Position numbers and translations under genes: made by a program
In this document: positions 42,616-52,035 of the stretch, piece by piece
Layout of the letters: every line of letters starts with the position of its first letter
Position numbering within the stretch: the stretch's first letter is position 1
Source: JBKBYG01 sp046313435
GTDB taxonomy: Bacteria; Pseudomonadota; Alphaproteobacteria; Rickettsiales; Arcanibacteraceae
DNA: 64,000 nt
Assembly: GCA_046313435.1 (NCBI GenBank)
Contig: JBKBYG010000003.1
Span: 1-64,000, forward strand
Direction of reading: 5' to 3'
The notes under the pieces: model-generated
The model's database searches: none
What the model saw: only the letters and a program-made list of their open reading frames with translations
What the model was told of the DNA's origin: nothing

Positions 42616-44349
42616 ATGGCAAATAGTAATGTTGCAAACCATAATAAATTTGAACTTGAAAATCCTTTTTCTACAGGAGAAAACTTTGAAGAGTTATTTT
42701 CCCAATCCATTCAAAACGAGAAGAAAGAAGGCACAGTAGTTAAAGGCGAAATCATAGCAATTGATAATGATACAGTTGTTGTTGATATTGGTCTTAAAAG
42801 CGAGGGAAGAATTTCAATAAAGGAATTTTATTCTGATGGTTCTACTCCTGATTTAAACGTAGGAGATGAAGTTGAAGTATTCTTAGAAAAAGTAGAAAAT
42901 CGCAATGGAAAAATAGTTTTAAGCGCTGAAAAGGCTTTAAAAGAAAAAACTTGGGTGGTACTTGAGCAATTACATGAACGTACTGAAAATGTAGACGGTA
43001 CAATTTTTGGCAAAGTTAAAGGCGGATTTACAGTTGATTTAAGAGGAATAGTAGCGTTTTTACCCGGAAGCCAAGTTGATATTAGGCCAATTAAAGATAT
43101 AACACCTTTAATGAATATATTACAACCTTTCCAAATCCTAAAAATGGATAAAAAACAAGGGAATATAGTTGTTTCACGTCGTGCTATACTTGAAGAATCA
43201 CGTGTAGAAGCGCGTAATGAACTACTTGCTACAATTAATGAAGGTCAAATTTTAGAAGGTGTGGTAAAAAATATTACTGATTATGGCGCATTTATTGATC
43301 TTGGAAGTGTTGATGGTTTACTCCATGTTACAGATATTTCTTGGAGTCGTATTAGCCATCCTTCAGAAGTGCTTAGTCTTGGACAAACAGTAAAAGTACA
43401 AGTTATAAAATATAATCAAGAGACAAAAAGAATTTCTCTTGGTATGAAACAACTTGAAGATAATCCATGGAAAGGAATTGAAGAACGTTACCCTAAAGGC
43501 GTCAAATTCAAAGGCAAGATTACGAATATTGCTGATTATGGTGCGTTTATTGAGCTTGAACCAGGTATTGAAGGTTTAGTATATGTATCTGAAATTAGTT
43601 GGGTTAAATCTAACCAACATCCTAAAAAATTAGTTTCAATTGGCCAAGAAGTTGAATTTATGGTGTTAGATATTGATACTGTTAAACATCGCATCAGCCT
43701 TGGTATTAAACAATGTAGTGAAAATCCTTGGGAAATTTTTGCAAGCAAACATCCAATAGGTACAATACTTGAAGGCGAAGTTAAAAATATCGTAGAATTT
43801 GGTATTTTCATTGGGCTTGAAGAAAATATCGATGGGTTGATTCATATGTCTGATCTTGATTGGAATGAAGAAACTGCTGCTGAAGAACTCAAAAAATACA
43901 ATAAGGGCGATAAAATTAAAGTTATTATTTTATCTATGGATATTGAAAAAGAGCGTATCAGCCTTGGAATCAAACAATTATCAGATGATCCTTTTGAAGA
44001 TGTTGTAAAAGATCTCAAAAAAGGCGCTGTTGTAACATGTGCAGTTACAGATGTAACTGAAGATGGTATTGAAGTTGAAGTGTGCGGCATGAAGAGCTTC
44101 ATTAAAAGATCTGACTTATCAAGCGATAAAGTAGAGCAAAGAAGTGAACGCTTTGCAATTGGTGATCGCATTGATGCAAAACTTACAGCTTTAGATAAAG
44201 CTAATCGCAAAGTTACACTTTCAATTAAAGCTTTAGAAGTTGAAGAACAGAAGAAAGCCATAGCAGAATATGGCTCAACTGATAGCGGTGCAAGCTTAGG
44301 AGACATCTTAGGAGCAGCGTTAAATAAAAGCGAAGAAAATAAAGGATAA
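42616..44349 (+). CDS. rpsA: 30S ribosomal protein S1
   Basis: S1 binds mRNA and brings it to the 30S subunit. The 577-residue protein contains six S1/OB repeats, each recognisable by blocks such as DYGAFIDLGSVDGLLHVTDI, EFGIFIGLEENIDGLIHMSD and repeated RISLGIKQ ends. The sixth repeat is followed by an Ala/Ser-rich tail ending NKSEENKG. Length and repeat number are those of a full alphaproteobacterial S1. AAGGA precedes the start. Confidence 0.97.
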   Translation: MANSNVANHNKFELENPFSTGENFEELFSQSIQNEKKEGTVVKGEIIAIDNDTVVVDIGLKSEGRISIKEFYSDGSTPDLNVGDEVEVFLEKVENRNGKIVLSAEKALKEKTWVVLEQLHERTENVDGTIFGKVKGGFTVDLRGIVAFLPGSQVDIRPIKDITPLMNILQPFQILKMDKKQGNIVVSRRAILEESRVEARNELLATINEGQILEGVVKNITDYGAFIDLGSVDGLLHVTDISWSRISHPSEVLSLGQTVKVQVIKYNQETKRISLGMKQLEDNPWKGIEERYPKGVKFKGKITNIADYGAFIELEPGIEGLVYVSEISWVKSNQHPKKLVSIGQEVEFMVLDIDTVKHRISLGIKQCSENPWEIFASKHPIGTILEGEVKNIVEFGIFIGLEENIDGLIHMSDLDWNEETAAEELKKYNKGDKIKVIILSMDIEKERISLGIKQLSDDPFEDVVKDLKKGAVVTCAVTDVTEDGIEVEVCGMKSFIKRSDLSSDKVEQRSERFAIGDRIDAKLTALDKANRKVTLSIKALEVEEQKKAIAEYGSTDSGASLGDILGAALNKSEENKG

Positions 44350-44362
44350 TTCCTTTATTTTT

Positions 44363-44390
44363 ATTGCCTCCTAGTTATCTAGGAGGCAAT
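44363..44390 (+). terminator. Terminator hairpin after rpsA
   Basis: ATTGCCTCCTAG (44363-44374), loop TTAT, CTAGGAGGCAAT (44379-44390): a perfect 12-base stem. The following TCTATTTAT is only moderately T-rich, but the stem is very stable. Confidence 0.78.
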
Positions 44391-44423
44391 TCTATTTATA
44401 CTTTAATATAATTCGGTATCATT

Positions 44424-45338
44424 ATGAACCTTTCTGCGGATATTTTACTTGATAGAGCCCTTTTAAAGGAAAAATTAAATCGTTGGAGAATTATAAGTCT
44501 ATTTACATTTCTTGGACTATTTACTTTTATTGTAAAAGACAATTTTAATACAGCTGTAAAAAAAGAAGAATATATTGCAAGAATTAAAATTAATAAGATT
44601 ATCACTGAAAATGACCAACGAAACAAAGCTTTAGATGACATTATAAAAAATGATTCTATTAAAGCTGTAATAATGCATGTTAATAGTCCTGGAGGGACTT
44701 TCGTTGGGGCAGAAGATATATACCTTGCTTTGCATGAAATATCAAAAACTAAGCCTGTTGTTGCAGTAATGGGAACTGTAGCTGCTTCAGGAGGATACAT
44801 GGCTTCTATCGCAGCTGATTATGTGATTGCACATAAAGGTACGATAACAGGATCAATTGGTGTTATACTTCAATCTGCAGAAATAAGTGAATTTGCTAAG
44901 AAAATTGGAGTAAATTTCCTAACATATAAATCTGGTAAATTTAAAGCCACACCTTCTTTCACGGAACCTCCTTCAGCTGAAATCAATGAAGCTATTAAAT
45001 CTACAATTATGGATAATTATGATATTTTCGTTGATATGGTTGCAGAAAGAAGAAACTTACCCAAAGAAGAGGTTTTAAGGCTTGCGGATGGCAGAATATA
45101 TACCGGCCGTCAAGCATTAGCCAATAAATTAATAGATGCTATTGGCTCGGAGAAAGAAGCTTTAAAATGGCTTATTACCGAGCACAAAATAAAAGAAGAT
45201 ATGCATATTAAAAATATAAATCTAATTGAAGAAAAGCATTTTTATAAAAAATATTTATCTAAAATAACAAGCTTGATAAATGGAAATAATTTAAGTACTA
45301 CTGGATTAAGCGGTATATTAGCCCTTTGGACAATTTAG
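44424..45338 (+). CDS. sppA: Signal peptide peptidase SppA, S49 family
   Basis: SppA is a membrane-bound serine protease that degrades leftover signal peptides. The 304-residue short form has one N-terminal hydrophobic span (about residues 23-40), the HVNSPGGTFVGAE block, the nucleophile Ser in GTVAASGGYMAS, and the catalytic Lys in TYKSGKFKATP. Its place after cmk and rpsA is common in alphaproteobacteria. All active residues are present. Confidence 0.94.
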   Translation: MNLSADILLDRALLKEKLNRWRIISLFTFLGLFTFIVKDNFNTAVKKEEYIARIKINKIITENDQRNKALDDIIKNDSIKAVIMHVNSPGGTFVGAEDIYLALHEISKTKPVVAVMGTVAASGGYMASIAADYVIAHKGTITGSIGVILQSAEISEFAKKIGVNFLTYKSGKFKATPSFTEPPSAEINEAIKSTIMDNYDIFVDMVAERRNLPKEEVLRLADGRIYTGRQALANKLIDAIGSEKEALKWLITEHKIKEDMHIKNINLIEEKHFYKKYLSKITSLINGNNLSTTGLSGILALWTI

Positions 45339-45342
45339 AAAT

Positions 45343-46014
45343 TTGATTATTACAGAACCTGCTTTAGCCAGAGGAATTGAGAGAGAATTCAAGCACTTGA
45401 TAAACATATTATCAGCCATAAAAGAAGAGTTATACATGAAGTCTGATGTAATATTTTTGAATAACCTTAACAATCAAGGTAATTTGACGCCAGAAAATAT
45501 TTTAAATGCTTCTATAATTGGTACACCTCTAGGTAAGATGATAGCAATTGCCAATCAAAACAGTCTTTGCCTTTTAGAATTTTTAGATAGAAAAAAATTA
45601 GAACATAATATTATAAAATTAATAAAAATCACAAATTCTTTACTGGTTCCAAAACCTACAGCCGTTACAGAAATGGTTAAAACTGAACTATCAAACTATT
45701 TTCAAGGTACATTGAAAAAATTTACCACTCCTTTATTTTCTATAGGTACTAATTTTCAACAGAAAGTTTGGGAGGAATTACAAAAAATAGATTTTGGTCT
45801 AACTCACTCCTATGCCAACGTGGCTCAAAGAATAAACCAACCTACAGCCTGCAGAGCTGTTGCTGGCGCAAACAGTCGCAATAGAATATGTATAATCATA
45901 CCCTGTCACCGTATAATTAATGCAAACGGGTCGTTAGGTGGTTATAGTGCTGATATTTATAGAAAGGAATGGTTACTTAATCATGAAAAGCAATATATTG
46001 ATTCTAATATTTAA
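45343..46014 (+). CDS. ogt: Methylated-DNA--protein-cysteine methyltransferase
   Basis: The protein repairs O6-alkylguanine by moving the alkyl group to its own cysteine. The active-site block IIPCHRII, the helix-turn-helix part SYANVAQRINQPTACRAVAGAN, and the C-terminal GGYSADIYRKEWLL are all present. The frame starts with a TTG at 45343, four bases after sppA; an ATG at 45436 is an alternative. The N-terminal 60 residues before ASIIGTPLGKM are not recognised and could be a degenerate Ada-like linker. It is probably co-transcribed with sppA. Confidence 0.88.
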   Translation: MIITEPALARGIEREFKHLINILSAIKEELYMKSDVIFLNNLNNQGNLTPENILNASIIGTPLGKMIAIANQNSLCLLEFLDRKKLEHNIIKLIKITNSLLVPKPTAVTEMVKTELSNYFQGTLKKFTTPLFSIGTNFQQKVWEELQKIDFGLTHSYANVAQRINQPTACRAVAGANSRNRICIIIPCHRIINANGSLGGYSADIYRKEWLLNHEKQYIDSNI

Positions 46015-46058
46015 ACTTGCTGCTCATATATTTAGAGATTCATGCTTGGCTTAAGCGC

Positions 46059-46080
46059 AATAGCATTGCTATTATTTTAG
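46059..46080 (+). terminator. Hairpin terminator after ogt
   Basis: AATAGC (46059-46064), ATT, GCTATT (46068-46073), then ATTTTAG. The stem is short but followed by T, about 45 bases after the ogt stop codon. Confidence 0.5.
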
Positions 46081-46245
46081 ATTAAAATATGACTTTCTTT
46101 CTACTCTTTAGGTTTTCACCTTATCTCTGTTCATTTAGTTATATCCAAACTTTCTATCTTTAAAATTATTCATAATCTGGTTATAATTAGTTAAAATTAT
46201 TTACAAATACTATTTAATATGTTAATTTGAATTAATAAATTAAAC

Positions 46246-48393
46246 ATGAGTTCAGGATTAAAAATGTTAGAAAAAGAAGAATTTGAAAAGTTACTTACTA
46301 AAACTTATAATGTAGAAATAGAATTAAATGACCAATTAAATGATTTATCTTTAGCGCAAGCAGAAGAATATTTTTCTAAATTAGCAGAAAATAATCATAT
46401 TACATCTTTAACTTTGGTAAATACCTTAGATTTTAACATTCCTGAATGTGCTAATTTTCTTAAAAATTATTTATGCAATAATAAATCCGTTACTGAGTTT
46501 TCAATAGAAACTACATTAACTCCAAACGTATTTGAAATTATATTTTCTGACCTTGAAGTAAATAATAGTGTAAAAACAATAAAAATTAATTTAGGTGAAT
46601 TCAATCCTTCTAATTCAACAACAAATGATGATAGAGTTATAACAAAACAAGAGCAGGCATATTTTTATAGCAAATTTAAGGATTTTATTAGATTAAGTCC
46701 AAACTTAACAACTGTTAAAATTGAGGAAAATACAAAATTTAATATCTTACTCAATAAGGATGCTTTAAGTCACTTACTCGAAGGTATTAAAAATAATCCT
46801 TTAATACATACATTTAAATTCAATAAAAAATTAATTTTAAAAACAAACGAAGAATCACTAAATGTATTATATAACTTTATTAAACAAAATATTAATCTTA
46901 AAAGCTTAGACCTTCCTCTATTACTTAAATTAAATAATAACCTAATTAATTTAATAAAAGAAAATAATACTATTGAAGAATTAGGATATTATCCCGGCTG
47001 GAATGAAGAAGATATATTCAATGAATGGCAAGCAATGCTAAATGATAAAACTAATCTTACTAAATTAGAAACCCGTATAAACCCCCGAGAATTTAATGAA
47101 AATTTAAAAAAAATACTTTTACACAATAATTCACTTCACGAATTAAATTTAGAATATATTAATGACTTTGATTATGAATTAAGGGGAATCATCTCTAATC
47201 ATCCTTCATTAAATAGTCTAAAAATCAAAGGAGTTGAATCAGAGAAAACACTAATAAAACTAATTGATTCAGTAAAAAAAAATAACTCAATTAAAAAATT
47301 AGATTTTGAATGGGCATTAGATTTTACAGAATATACTAACGACACAATAATTGCCTTTGCAGATATTATTAATTATGTAGAGGATTTAAATATAGCTCAA
47401 TGCGGCATCGCGGATAAAAATTTTGAAATAATATGTCAAGCCATACAAACAAGTAAAACGATTAGAAACATTGATTTTTCTTCAAATGAGGATATTACTG
47501 ATCTTACCCCTTTTGCCCAAGCTTTAAGTGAAAATTCCTCATTAAAAAACTTAAACATGCAATCACTTGGTCAGGTAACTGAAGGGATTAGTGAATTTTT
47601 GAAGGCAATTGCCAACTCTGAACTTATATTTGAAAGCATAAATTTGAAGGGATCGAGTTACGATCTTTGTTCGAAGCTTCCAGAATTAATTAAGTATGAC
47701 AAATGCTATCATTTGATTTTAGCAGGATGTTTTTTAGAGAAAGATGATTTAGCAAAAATTGTGGAATTCCTACCTTTAACCAAAAATCTCCTTGAATTAA
47801 ATTTAAAAGAAAATGAAGAAATTACTGATGAAGAAGCTCAAGAACTAATTGGGGCAGCCATACAAAATAATAAGAACATTCGAAGAATTGTGTTTGATAA
47901 ATCTTCAAATGAACTCGTATTAAAAAAGACTTTAATTAATAGAAAAAACATTGACAATATATTAGATATGTTAGTGAAAGTAGCTAACAATAAAGAGTTA
48001 CATAGCTTTCCATTTAATATGCTTAAAGGGTTCGAGGAACGTCAAGAAGTAATAAAATATTTACTCTCGGCGAAGATAAATGAGGATGAGAATTTTAGAG
48101 CCATTAGTACTGAACTAACAGGGTCTAAAGATTGTGAAAAATTAATTTTAAATTTGTATACGAAGATTTATGAATATTTTCTACCTAAAACATTAGTTTG
48201 CACAGAAAGAAATAAAGATAGTAGTGGACTATTAAATTTACCTCCTGAATTGCAATCAAAAATCTTTAGTTATCTTAATGATAATATTGGTAAAACAGAA
48301 GAATTATGGCAAAATAAAGTCAAATCTCAAGAAGATGAACGAAGCACACAATCTAATAAAAAGCAGAAAACAGAAAAATCACCATTGCGTTGA
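46246..48393 (+). CDS. LRR protein with a C-terminal F-box-like motif and basic tail
   Basis: The 715-residue protein contains leucine-rich repeats of the ribonuclease-inhibitor type over most of its length, such as NNSLHELNLEYI, KNNSIKKLDFEW, TIRNIDFSSNEDITDL and NLLELNLKENEEITDEEAQ. At residues 664-679 stands LPPELQSKIFSYLNDN, which fits the F-box pattern (LPxEl-x2-If-x-yL) that binds Skp1 in eukaryotic ubiquitin ligases. The last 15 residues have the basic cluster NKKQKTEK, like a nuclear localisation signal. The order is LRR then F-box, reversed from most eukaryotic F-box LRR proteins. An ATG at 46264, behind AGGATTAAAA, may be the true start. A secreted ubiquitin-hijacking effector is the natural guess. 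Confidence 0.78.
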   Translation: MSSGLKMLEKEEFEKLLTKTYNVEIELNDQLNDLSLAQAEEYFSKLAENNHITSLTLVNTLDFNIPECANFLKNYLCNNKSVTEFSIETTLTPNVFEIIFSDLEVNNSVKTIKINLGEFNPSNSTTNDDRVITKQEQAYFYSKFKDFIRLSPNLTTVKIEENTKFNILLNKDALSHLLEGIKNNPLIHTFKFNKKLILKTNEESLNVLYNFIKQNINLKSLDLPLLLKLNNNLINLIKENNTIEELGYYPGWNEEDIFNEWQAMLNDKTNLTKLETRINPREFNENLKKILLHNNSLHELNLEYINDFDYELRGIISNHPSLNSLKIKGVESEKTLIKLIDSVKKNNSIKKLDFEWALDFTEYTNDTIIAFADIINYVEDLNIAQCGIADKNFEIICQAIQTSKTIRNIDFSSNEDITDLTPFAQALSENSSLKNLNMQSLGQVTEGISEFLKAIANSELIFESINLKGSSYDLCSKLPELIKYDKCYHLILAGCFLEKDDLAKIVEFLPLTKNLLELNLKENEEITDEEAQELIGAAIQNNKNIRRIVFDKSSNELVLKKTLINRKNIDNILDMLVKVANNKELHSFPFNMLKGFEERQEVIKYLLSAKINEDENFRAISTELTGSKDCEKLILNLYTKIYEYFLPKTLVCTERNKDSSGLLNLPPELQSKIFSYLNDNIGKTEELWQNKVKSQEDERSTQSNKKQKTEKSPLR

Positions 48394-48407
48394 TTTTAAT
48401 ATTACAC

Positions 48408-48662
48408 GCGGCGTTGCTGCATAGTTGTAAAAGAAGAGTAGTTACAGACATTGGCTTAAAAAAGATCCGCAAAACAAGTTCAGGATGACCACAAGCCTTG
48501 AGGATAGTGTCATGCTAAAATGAGTCCAGGATGATGATTACAGGTCTTGCATTTAATGTCATGCTGAACTTGTTTCAGCATCTTATATTATTAGTAATTA
48601 ATACCGTTTTGCATATTTTTTTAGATAATTATGAAATATCTTAATCCATGCAACAATGTCGC
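48408..48662. repeat. Miniature transposon-like element with 17-base inverted ends
   Basis: The ends GCGGCGTTGCTGCATAG (48408-48424) and the reverse complement of 48646-48662 (GCGACATTGTTGCATGG) agree at 13 of 17 bases and resemble IS6-family ends (GGCxxTGTTGCA). Inside are a second inverted pair (48463-48489 with 48558-48583, each containing ACAAGTTCA or its complement) and a perfect hairpin ATGCTGAA-CTTGT-TTCAGCAT at 48561-48581. It carries no gene and is richer in G+C than its surroundings. It is probably a non-autonomous element or the remains of an insertion sequence. Confidence 0.5.
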
Positions 48663-48676
48663 ACCTTGCTCGAAAT

Positions 48677-49135
48677 TCAACTATAAACTTCATTATTGCA
48701 GGGATATTTTTTTTCAATAAGTTTTACATATTCTTTTAACCAGTCTGGAGAATTTACATTATTCATTATTTCTTCCATTCCCATCCAGTAATATTCTACT
48801 ACTTCACGTTCAGAAGCAACAATATTTAAATATGTCTTTTCCAATTTACAGTAAAAAAGTGAATCAAGAATATTATTACCATAATCATCTACAAAATAAT
48901 TTGTTGTTATGTAATCTATTTGATCTTCTAAATCTAACCCTACTTCTTCAAATATTTCTCTTTTAACTGCAGCTCTTAATACGTCATAACGGTTTAATAG
49001 ATCTTCCTCTTCAACTTTACCACCAGGGAAAGCGAGCACGCCTGCAGCATGTACGTTTAAAGGTCTTTTTATTATCAATAATTTGTTGTTATACTCAATA
49101 GCACATTCAACAACATTAATTATATTTTTATTCAT
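48677..49135 (-). CDS. NUDIX hydrolase
   Basis: The 152-residue protein has a Nudix box, FPGGKVEEE followed by AAVKREIFEEVGL (Gx5E ... REUxEExGU), with a few extra residues between its two halves. Such enzymes cleave nucleoside diphosphates linked to another group, such as oxidised nucleotides or NADH. The extra residues make the exact subfamily unclear. It begins with a beta-strand core (VECAIEYNNKLLIIKRP) as in MutT-like proteins. It lies between the miniature element and the effector-like cluster, in the same direction as the Sel1 gene. Confidence 0.85.
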   Translation of the reverse strand: MNKNIINVVECAIEYNNKLLIIKRPLNVHAAGVLAFPGGKVEEEDLLNRYDVLRAAVKREIFEEVGLDLEDQIDYITTNYFVDDYGNNILDSLFYCKLEKTYLNIVASEREVVEYYWMGMEEIMNNVNSPDWLKEYVKLIEKKYPCNNEVYS

Positions 49136-49211
49136 TTTGGTTTATATTTAAAAAAAACAATTTTATAGGGATGCTATATTAATTAACACAATATCCCTAT
49201 AAAATATACAA

Positions 49212-52007
49212 TTATCTTTGCCTAAATGAATTGCATGTATTTACAGCAAGTTTTGTAAAATATCCGAAAGTTTCCTTAGTAGCTTTTGCTGTTCCATATC
49301 CTACTGCAACACCAGCTACAGTACAAGCTCCTGCAACCCCAACACCAATCATTCCTGTTGCACCAATTGCAACAACTGCTGATGCACCAAGTGAACCTCC
49401 TATTGCCCCACCTACTCCTTCAGCTGCTGACTCTCCAAACGCATATAATGCATTGCTTGCACATTCTTTGAAAGTTTTACCTTGCCACAAATCATATGCT
49501 AAAGTACCAAGAGTTTTAGCCACAGCAAATGCCATAATCATTGGAGCAGAAGTTTTTAATAGTCCTTTTGCTAATGCTTGGTTTTCAATAGGAAGTATAT
49601 CGATAAACTTACTTGCGTAATATTCATATTTTTTTGTCAAAGGCAAAGTTAGCTTTGTCAATTTCTGCCATTTATCAACTGAAAATATATTATCTTTAAT
49701 ATAGCTACCATAATGCACTATATATCCAATACTCGCTATACTTAACAATGGATTTATAAAGGCAAAATTATAGAAGCGTTTATTTGCATTTTTAGGAGGA
49801 ATATTTTCTTCTTGCGGAGGAGCGTTATCTTCTTTATGAGGCGGCACATCTGTTCTTTGATTTTCATTGAATCCTTGGTTTAGCAAATTTTCACTCATTT
49901 GATCCTTTGCAATCTCTTCTATACATGTAGCTAATTCACTGCGAATTGCAAGAGCAGTCATATCAGGTTGAGATGATTTTAAATTAACCTGTAGCTCCTT
50001 AAAAAATTCTTTAAAATCAGTTTTTCTCATGAAATTATTAATATTTTGTATAAGAGTAGAACTCAAATTTTCAAATTCACTAGTATCAGATAATTTTTCT
50101 TTTTGAAGTAGATAAATAATAGCCCTCAATATAAGATCTTGTTCTTCAGTATGATCTTTTTTTAGTTGGTTTATTGCGTAAATAGTTCCAATTTTTTTTA
50201 ATGCCTCTACTCCTATAAAGTTCTCTTTATTATTTCTATAGCAATCTATATAAATTTCTAATGCTTTAGTGTGATCTTGAGAGACTCCATAACCAAACAT
50301 ATAATACTCTGCAACCTTTAAACTTCGCTCATCATTGCCTTGTTCTGCTAATCTACTCCACCATTTGAAAGCTTCTTGATGATTGGCATTTACTGAAAAG
50401 TAGTGTGCAATATGAAATTGCGCAGGCATGTATCCGTTTGATGCTGAGGCTTCATAATTCTTTATTGCAGAACCTTCTGTTCCAATTTTCTCATGTAACT
50501 GTCCTACACTATATAATCCAGGCAAATATTCTAATTCTGCTGCCTTGTTGTAAAATTTTAATGCTTCTTCTTTATAATTATTTCCTAAACCAATTTGCTT
50601 TCCTTTTTCATAAATGCACCCAGCAAGCCATAGAATTTCTGGCGTACACTTTGCTTTATTCGCTTCATTAATTATCTTATTAATTACTAATTCCCTGTTT
50701 TCTAAAGTTTCAAAGATTCTTATGAACGGATAAGTTATTCTAGAAATACTATCATCTGCTAAATTAGGGTTATACAAAATACTATTTACAAGAATAGTAA
50801 TGCTACCAAAATTTAATTCTGGTTGAGATAATTCATGCTTGAGAGAATCGGAAGAGTTTTGTTCTTCATTTTCATTATTATACATATCTTTTTCCATTTT
50901 ATTACTGGAGTTCAACATTATATTTTTTCCTAAAACTTCATTAGGATTATCTTGTGGAGTAGGTTCTTCTAATGTTTGAGTAAGAGGTTTCTCTATTATT
51001 TTATCTACAACTTCCTCCATATTAGAAGCTGATTCTTCTTTCAATGGCTCTGGGGAAATTTGTTCCTCTTTACCATTTGATTCTATTTCTAGAACATTTG
51101 TTGCTTCATCTATTTTCTCACCTGCAATAGTTTCTTGAACTATAGTTGGCAGTTTGAATTTGAATGCTTTTGCAACTCTTTCTAGAATACCAAGGCTTAC
51201 ATGAACCGAATGCATCGAACCAGAAAGGTTAGTTCCCCCAGTATACCTAGTGTCAAATTCGGGTATTTCCCCGGTTATAGCAAAGCATGCCAATAAAAAA
51301 TCGTACATGTCTTCGCTTGTTTCCGGTTCAAACCTTAATTCATTATTTAAAATTGTATTTTCTGGATTAGCTAAAGCTTTCAATATTTTTGAATTTTCTT
51401 TAAACACCTTTGTTTGCAATTGCTTAACTCTAATTGCTTGTTTCAAAGGCCCTACAGGGACTCTTAACCACGATAATTGAGGTGAAAGTAGATGTTTAGG
51501 TTTTTTAAGCTGCTCTAAAAATTTATTATCATGCTTTTTTCTCCCTACTTCGAAATCAGAATATCCATAATATTCGCTAAGTAAGGATATAAATCTATCT
51601 TGACGATTTTGATCATATGAAGCCATGTGTCCAAAATCTAATGGTTGATGGTTTTCACTATCAAATAGATAGAACGCAGAAAAAATATTGTTTTCAGCTT
51701 CAAAAATCCCATCAAATTTCTCCTCTCCGTATACTCGATTATATATTTCTTCAGGAGATTTCGCTATAGAATCTGCCATGCTATAGATATATATTCTTTT
51801 ACTATTCTTAGAAAGCTTCTTCTCTACTAATGTTTCAACAAGCAGCATTTTAGCTTCTTTAAGTTCTCTATTCTTTCTTTGTTCCCAAGTTTCTTCTTTA
51901 TGATTTTCAGAATGCACTGGAATAGTATTTCCTGATTCTCTAGAAATCTTTTCTTCTGACTTCTCCACGTTTACTGGATTAATATTTTCCTCTTTTCCTT
52001 TACCCAT
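49212..52007 (-). CDS. Sel1-repeat protein with the shared Ala/Gly-rich C-terminal module
   Basis: The 931-residue protein has three parts. Residues 1-310 are charged and unknown. About 440-640 has Sel1/TPR-type repeats (ALKFYNKAAELEYLPGLYSV; AFKWWSRLAEQGNDERSLKV; AEYYMFGYGVSQDHTKALEI), which bind proteins. From about 735 comes the family module: W block KWQKLTKL, NQALAKGLLKTSAPMIM, a Gly/Ala-rich hydrophobic region with a glycine-zipper look (GGAIGGSLGAS), and FGYFTKLA. This shows the module fused to a non-ankyrin repeat. The hydrophobic part could insert in membranes. Function and secretion are unknown. Confidence 0.82.
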   Translation of the reverse strand: MGKGKEENINPVNVEKSEEKISRESGNTIPVHSENHKEETWEQRKNRELKEAKMLLVETLVEKKLSKNSKRIYIYSMADSIAKSPEEIYNRVYGEEKFDGIFEAENNIFSAFYLFDSENHQPLDFGHMASYDQNRQDRFISLLSEYYGYSDFEVGRKKHDNKFLEQLKKPKHLLSPQLSWLRVPVGPLKQAIRVKQLQTKVFKENSKILKALANPENTILNNELRFEPETSEDMYDFLLACFAITGEIPEFDTRYTGGTNLSGSMHSVHVSLGILERVAKAFKFKLPTIVQETIAGEKIDEATNVLEIESNGKEEQISPEPLKEESASNMEEVVDKIIEKPLTQTLEEPTPQDNPNEVLGKNIMLNSSNKMEKDMYNNENEEQNSSDSLKHELSQPELNFGSITILVNSILYNPNLADDSISRITYPFIRIFETLENRELVINKIINEANKAKCTPEILWLAGCIYEKGKQIGLGNNYKEEALKFYNKAAELEYLPGLYSVGQLHEKIGTEGSAIKNYEASASNGYMPAQFHIAHYFSVNANHQEAFKWWSRLAEQGNDERSLKVAEYYMFGYGVSQDHTKALEIYIDCYRNNKENFIGVEALKKIGTIYAINQLKKDHTEEQDLILRAIIYLLQKEKLSDTSEFENLSSTLIQNINNFMRKTDFKEFFKELQVNLKSSQPDMTALAIRSELATCIEEIAKDQMSENLLNQGFNENQRTDVPPHKEDNAPPQEENIPPKNANKRFYNFAFINPLLSIASIGYIVHYGSYIKDNIFSVDKWQKLTKLTLPLTKKYEYYASKFIDILPIENQALAKGLLKTSAPMIMAFAVAKTLGTLAYDLWQGKTFKECASNALYAFGESAAEGVGGAIGGSLGASAVVAIGATGMIGVGVAGACTVAGVAVGYGTAKATKETFGYFTKLAVNTCNSFRQR

Positions 52008-52035
52008 AATAATTTTACCCCCTTAATAGTTCAAA

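Noticed and set aside
42828..44306. Minus-strand frames of 60-150 codons opposite rpsA
   Set aside because: Ser/Leu-rich antisense shadows of the S1 repeats; no ribosome sites and no protein features.
49231..49620. A 129-codon plus-strand frame rich in Pro, Ala and Thr
   Set aside because: It is the antisense of the Ala/Gly-rich module of the Sel1 protein; Ala and Gly codons read backwards give Ser, Pro, Ala and Thr.
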